Positions 6,021 to 7,768 of a stretch of DNA of 7,768 nt are shown here, one piece after another. Positions within the stretch are counted from its first letter, which is position 1; each line of letters opens with the position of its first letter. The DNA is from Gallionellaceae bacterium (GTDB lineage: Bacteria; Pseudomonadota; Gammaproteobacteria; Burkholderiales; Gallionellaceae), in assembly GCA_003151655.1 (NCBI GenBank), contig PLYB01000326.1:415-8182 (forward strand), in the 5' to 3' direction. Below the pieces are notes generated by a model. That model searched no databases. It had not been told where the DNA came from and saw only the letters and a program-made list of their open reading frames with translations. Made by a program: the position numbers and the translations under genes.

Positions 6021-6842
6021 ATGACTGAAGAACAATTTAAAAAAATGAATATTCAACCTGCCAAGCTGAGTGTCTACATCATTACTTTCAACGAAGCAGA
6101 CAAGATCGCTGCCGCGCTGCAAAGTGTAACGTGGGCGGACGAGGTATTGGTGCTCGATTCGAATAGTGCAGACGACACGGCAAAGATCGCTGTCGAGCTG
6201 GGAGCCACAGTAAAACAAATTCCATTTACTACTTTTGGAAAGTTACGCAATGACGCTATTGCGGCCTGTAAACATGACTGGATATTTAGTCTTGATGCAG
6301 ATGAACGGTGCACCCCGGCAGCACAAGCCGAGATAATTCGAGTGCTGTCGCTGCCTGAGGCGGATGCTTATTACGTGCCGCGCCGTAACTGGTTTATGGG
6401 GCGCTGGATTCGTCACAGCGGCTGGTATCCCGATTATCGGCAACCGCAATTATTTCGAAAAACAGCGATGGTATTCGATGACCGCGATGAAGTGCATGAG
6501 TCATATCGCGTAGAAGGAAAAATCGGCTATTTCAAATCTTCTATCATTCAAGTGCCGTTCCAAAATTTAGAACAACTGGTACACAAGATGCAGCGCTATT
6601 CCACGCTGGGGGCGCGCAAATTGGAGCGCAAGGAAAAGCACATTGGTATGGGGACGGCGCTGACTCACGGCTTGTGGGCATTTTTCCGCATTTATGTGTT
6701 GAAACGCGGTTTCCTGGATGGTTGGGCTGGTTTTTTGCTGGCACTGGGTAATTTTGAAGGCACCTTCTATCGTTATGCAAAAGCCTCCACAGCAAAACTA
6801 AATTGGAAGAATCCTCCGGCAGGCGACGATGGATCGAAATAA
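6021..6842 (+). CDS. GT2 glycosyltransferase, WaaE/LgtF-like (LPS core beta-glucosyltransferase type), 273 aa
   Basis: A cytoplasmic, membrane-associated GT-A enzyme that probably adds a hexose, such as glucose, to inner-core heptose. Positions from the chosen start: KLSVYIITFNEADKI (15-29), LDSNSADDT (45-53), FGKLRNDAI (72-80), the DXD-type metal site LDADER (91-96), RWIRHSGWYPDYRQPQLFRK (128-147) and DEVHES (156-161). The combination of N-E at strand 1, DADER, GWYPD and HE is the WaaE/KdtX/LgtF signature as I know it. The C-terminal 60 residues are hydrophobic and basic (FFRIYVLKRGFLDGW), fitting membrane contact. Start choice: ATG 6021 has AAAGG (6005-6009) 11 bases upstream. The in-frame ATG at 5991 has no ribosome site and sits only 15 bases after a possible -10 box; ATG 6045 is also possible. 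It overlaps the next gene by 14 bases and is divergent from the heptosyltransferase operon. Sugar and acceptor are inferred. Confidence 0.87.
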   Translation: MTEEQFKKMNIQPAKLSVYIITFNEADKIAAALQSVTWADEVLVLDSNSADDTAKIAVELGATVKQIPFTTFGKLRNDAIAACKHDWIFSLDADERCTPAAQAEIIRVLSLPEADAYYVPRRNWFMGRWIRHSGWYPDYRQPQLFRKTAMVFDDRDEVHESYRVEGKIGYFKSSIIQVPFQNLEQLVHKMQRYSTLGARKLERKEKHIGMGTALTHGLWAFFRIYVLKRGFLDGWAGFLLALGNFEGTFYRYAKASTAKLNWKNPPAGDDGSK

Positions 6843-7653
6843 TCTGCGCATTGCTGTTGTCGTTACCACGTACAACAGTCCTGACAAGCTTGCAGCGGTG
6901 CTGGAAGGCTACCTCGCACAGACTGACCACAACTTTGAGCTATTCGTCGCGGATGATGGCTCTACATCTAACACGGCGCAAGTCGTTCAGCAATTTCAAG
7001 CGCGGGCAACTTTTTCCATTCGTCACATCTGGCAAGAAGATGATGGTTTTCGTGCGGCAGCGATACGTAACCGTGCACTGGCGGCAACTACGGCAGGCTA
7101 TGTTATTTTTACCGATGGCGATTGTATTCCCACGGTAGATTTCGTGGCAGCGCATCGGAATTTGAGTGAGCCGGGATGTTTTCTTTCCGGTAATCGGCTG
7201 CTGCTATCACAAGAGTTTACTGCGCAGGTGCTGAGGGAGAAAATCCCAGTCCATTGTTGGCCATTCGGAGCGTGGTTTTCTGCACGTATGCATGGACAGA
7301 TTAATCGCGTATTACCATTGCTGCACTTGCCGAATATTTCGGCTTTGCGCAAACTTTCTCCGCAGCGCTGGAAAGGTGCAAAGACCTGCAATATCTCTGC
7401 ATTCCGGGAAGATTTACTACGTGTAAACGGATTGGATGAAAGCTATACCGGATGGGGGTTGGAAGATTCTGATTTGGTCATTCGCTTGATACGGGCGGGA
7501 CTCATTAACAAAAGCGCACGCTTCGCAGCGCCGGTTTTGCATCTCTGGCACAAAGAGAATGACCGTTCCGGCCTTGAAGAAAATCAGCGCCGCCTGCTGC
7601 AAGTGTTAAATGCGACACATATTCGCGCACTTAAAGGCGTGGATCAATATTAA
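6829..7653 (+). CDS. GT2 glycosyltransferase with galactosyltransferase-type C-terminal region (chondroitin-polymerase N-domain-like), 274 aa
   Basis: A GT-A fold sugar transferase. Visible motifs: VVVTTYNSPDKL (10-21), VADDGSTSNT (40-49) with the nucleotide-binding Asp pair, DDGFRAAAIRNRAL (71-84), the metal-binding TDGDC (95-99), and a C-terminal block CNISAFREDLLRVNGLDE (187-204) followed by GWGLEDSDL (208-216). The N-G-hydrophobic-D-E ... GWGxED-D pattern is that of Glyco_transf_7C and of the N-terminal domain of chondroitin polymerase K4CP, which are UDP-GalNAc/Gal transferases. Here it is a single-domain enzyme, so an LPS core or oligosaccharide step is likelier than polymer synthesis. 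The ATG at 6829 has AGG (6821-6823) 5 bases upstream and lies within the last codons of the preceding GT2 gene (14-base overlap), so the two are very likely co-translated. Donor sugar and acceptor cannot be read from the sequence. Confidence 0.87.
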   Translation: MDRNNLRIAVVVTTYNSPDKLAAVLEGYLAQTDHNFELFVADDGSTSNTAQVVQQFQARATFSIRHIWQEDDGFRAAAIRNRALAATTAGYVIFTDGDCIPTVDFVAAHRNLSEPGCFLSGNRLLLSQEFTAQVLREKIPVHCWPFGAWFSARMHGQINRVLPLLHLPNISALRKLSPQRWKGAKTCNISAFREDLLRVNGLDESYTGWGLEDSDLVIRLIRAGLINKSARFAAPVLHLWHKENDRSGLEENQRRLLQVLNATHIRALKGVDQY

Positions 7654-7734
7654 CCGGGGGTCATTAATCCTAATAACAGCAATTCATCCACGAAAATCAC
7701 GAAATAAAACAGGAGGTCGCATTCGTTCGGTGAC

Positions 7735-7768
7735 TCACTCCTCCGGGTGCCCGGCCAAAAGCTCTTCG
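7735..7768 (-). CDS. Possible C-terminus of a convergent gene (runs off right edge)
   Basis: The minus strand reads in frame EELLAGHPEE and then TGA (7737-7735), which looks like a natural helical, acidic protein end. Only 10 codons are visible, so no family can be named. If real, it is convergent with the GT2 pair across an 81-base gap (7654-7734). The competing reading is a plus-strand gene starting at GTG 7730 (THSSGCPAKSSS) behind AGGAGG at 7711-7716, but the 13-base spacing is long. Confidence 0.3.
   Translation of the reverse strand, partial: EELLAGHPEE

Noticed and set aside
7743..7754. Palindrome CCGGG-TG-CCCGG near the right edge
   Set aside because: A 2-base loop is too tight for a stable hairpin, there is no T-run, and it falls inside a possible coding frame; probably chance in GC-rich sequence.

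Overview
The window looks like a chromosomal segment from a Gram-negative betaproteobacterium, perhaps near Nitrosomonadales/Gallionellaceae. That placement is an inference from protein flavour, roughly even base composition and gene order (thiC, a PCMT-like gene, tolC, waaA, a GT9 gene); I could not run a phylogeny. It carries outer-membrane and lipopolysaccharide (LPS) genes beside thiamin biosynthesis. I see no phage, transposase, CRISPR, tRNA or rRNA.

Left part (1-1184): the N-terminal half of thiC lies on the minus strand and runs off the left edge. Its leader holds a TPP riboswitch with all core elements, and the bases between aptamer and start codon can form a simple translational OFF switch. 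A divergent promoter region follows, in which the -10 boxes of the two opposing promoters overlap.

Middle (1185-3412): a PCMT-like methyltransferase that keeps the SAM-binding fold but has lost the usual catalytic T-I-S-Q-P segment is followed by a tolC-family outer-membrane channel gene with its own promoter. Two REP-type elements with GTAG heads occur here: a single one abutting the tolC promoter, and an inverted pair (BIME) between the convergent tolC and waaA ends.

Right part (3433-7768): an LPS core cluster. On the minus strand a GT9 heptosyltransferase (OpsX-like) and waaA (Kdo transferase) overlap by 4 bases. Divergent from them, two GT2 glycosyltransferases overlap by 14 bases on the plus strand: a WaaE/LgtF-like enzyme and a chondroitin-polymerase-N-like enzyme. 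Together they could add Kdo to lipid A, then heptose, then outer sugars. The last ~115 bases hold no complete gene; a short minus-strand reading frame at the edge may be the C-terminus of the next gene.

Most of the window is ordinary housekeeping and envelope DNA. The points most worth a second look are the active-site loss in the PCMT-like protein, the riboswitch expression platform, the overlapping divergent promoters and the REP/BIME elements. I found no convincing new multi-gene system.
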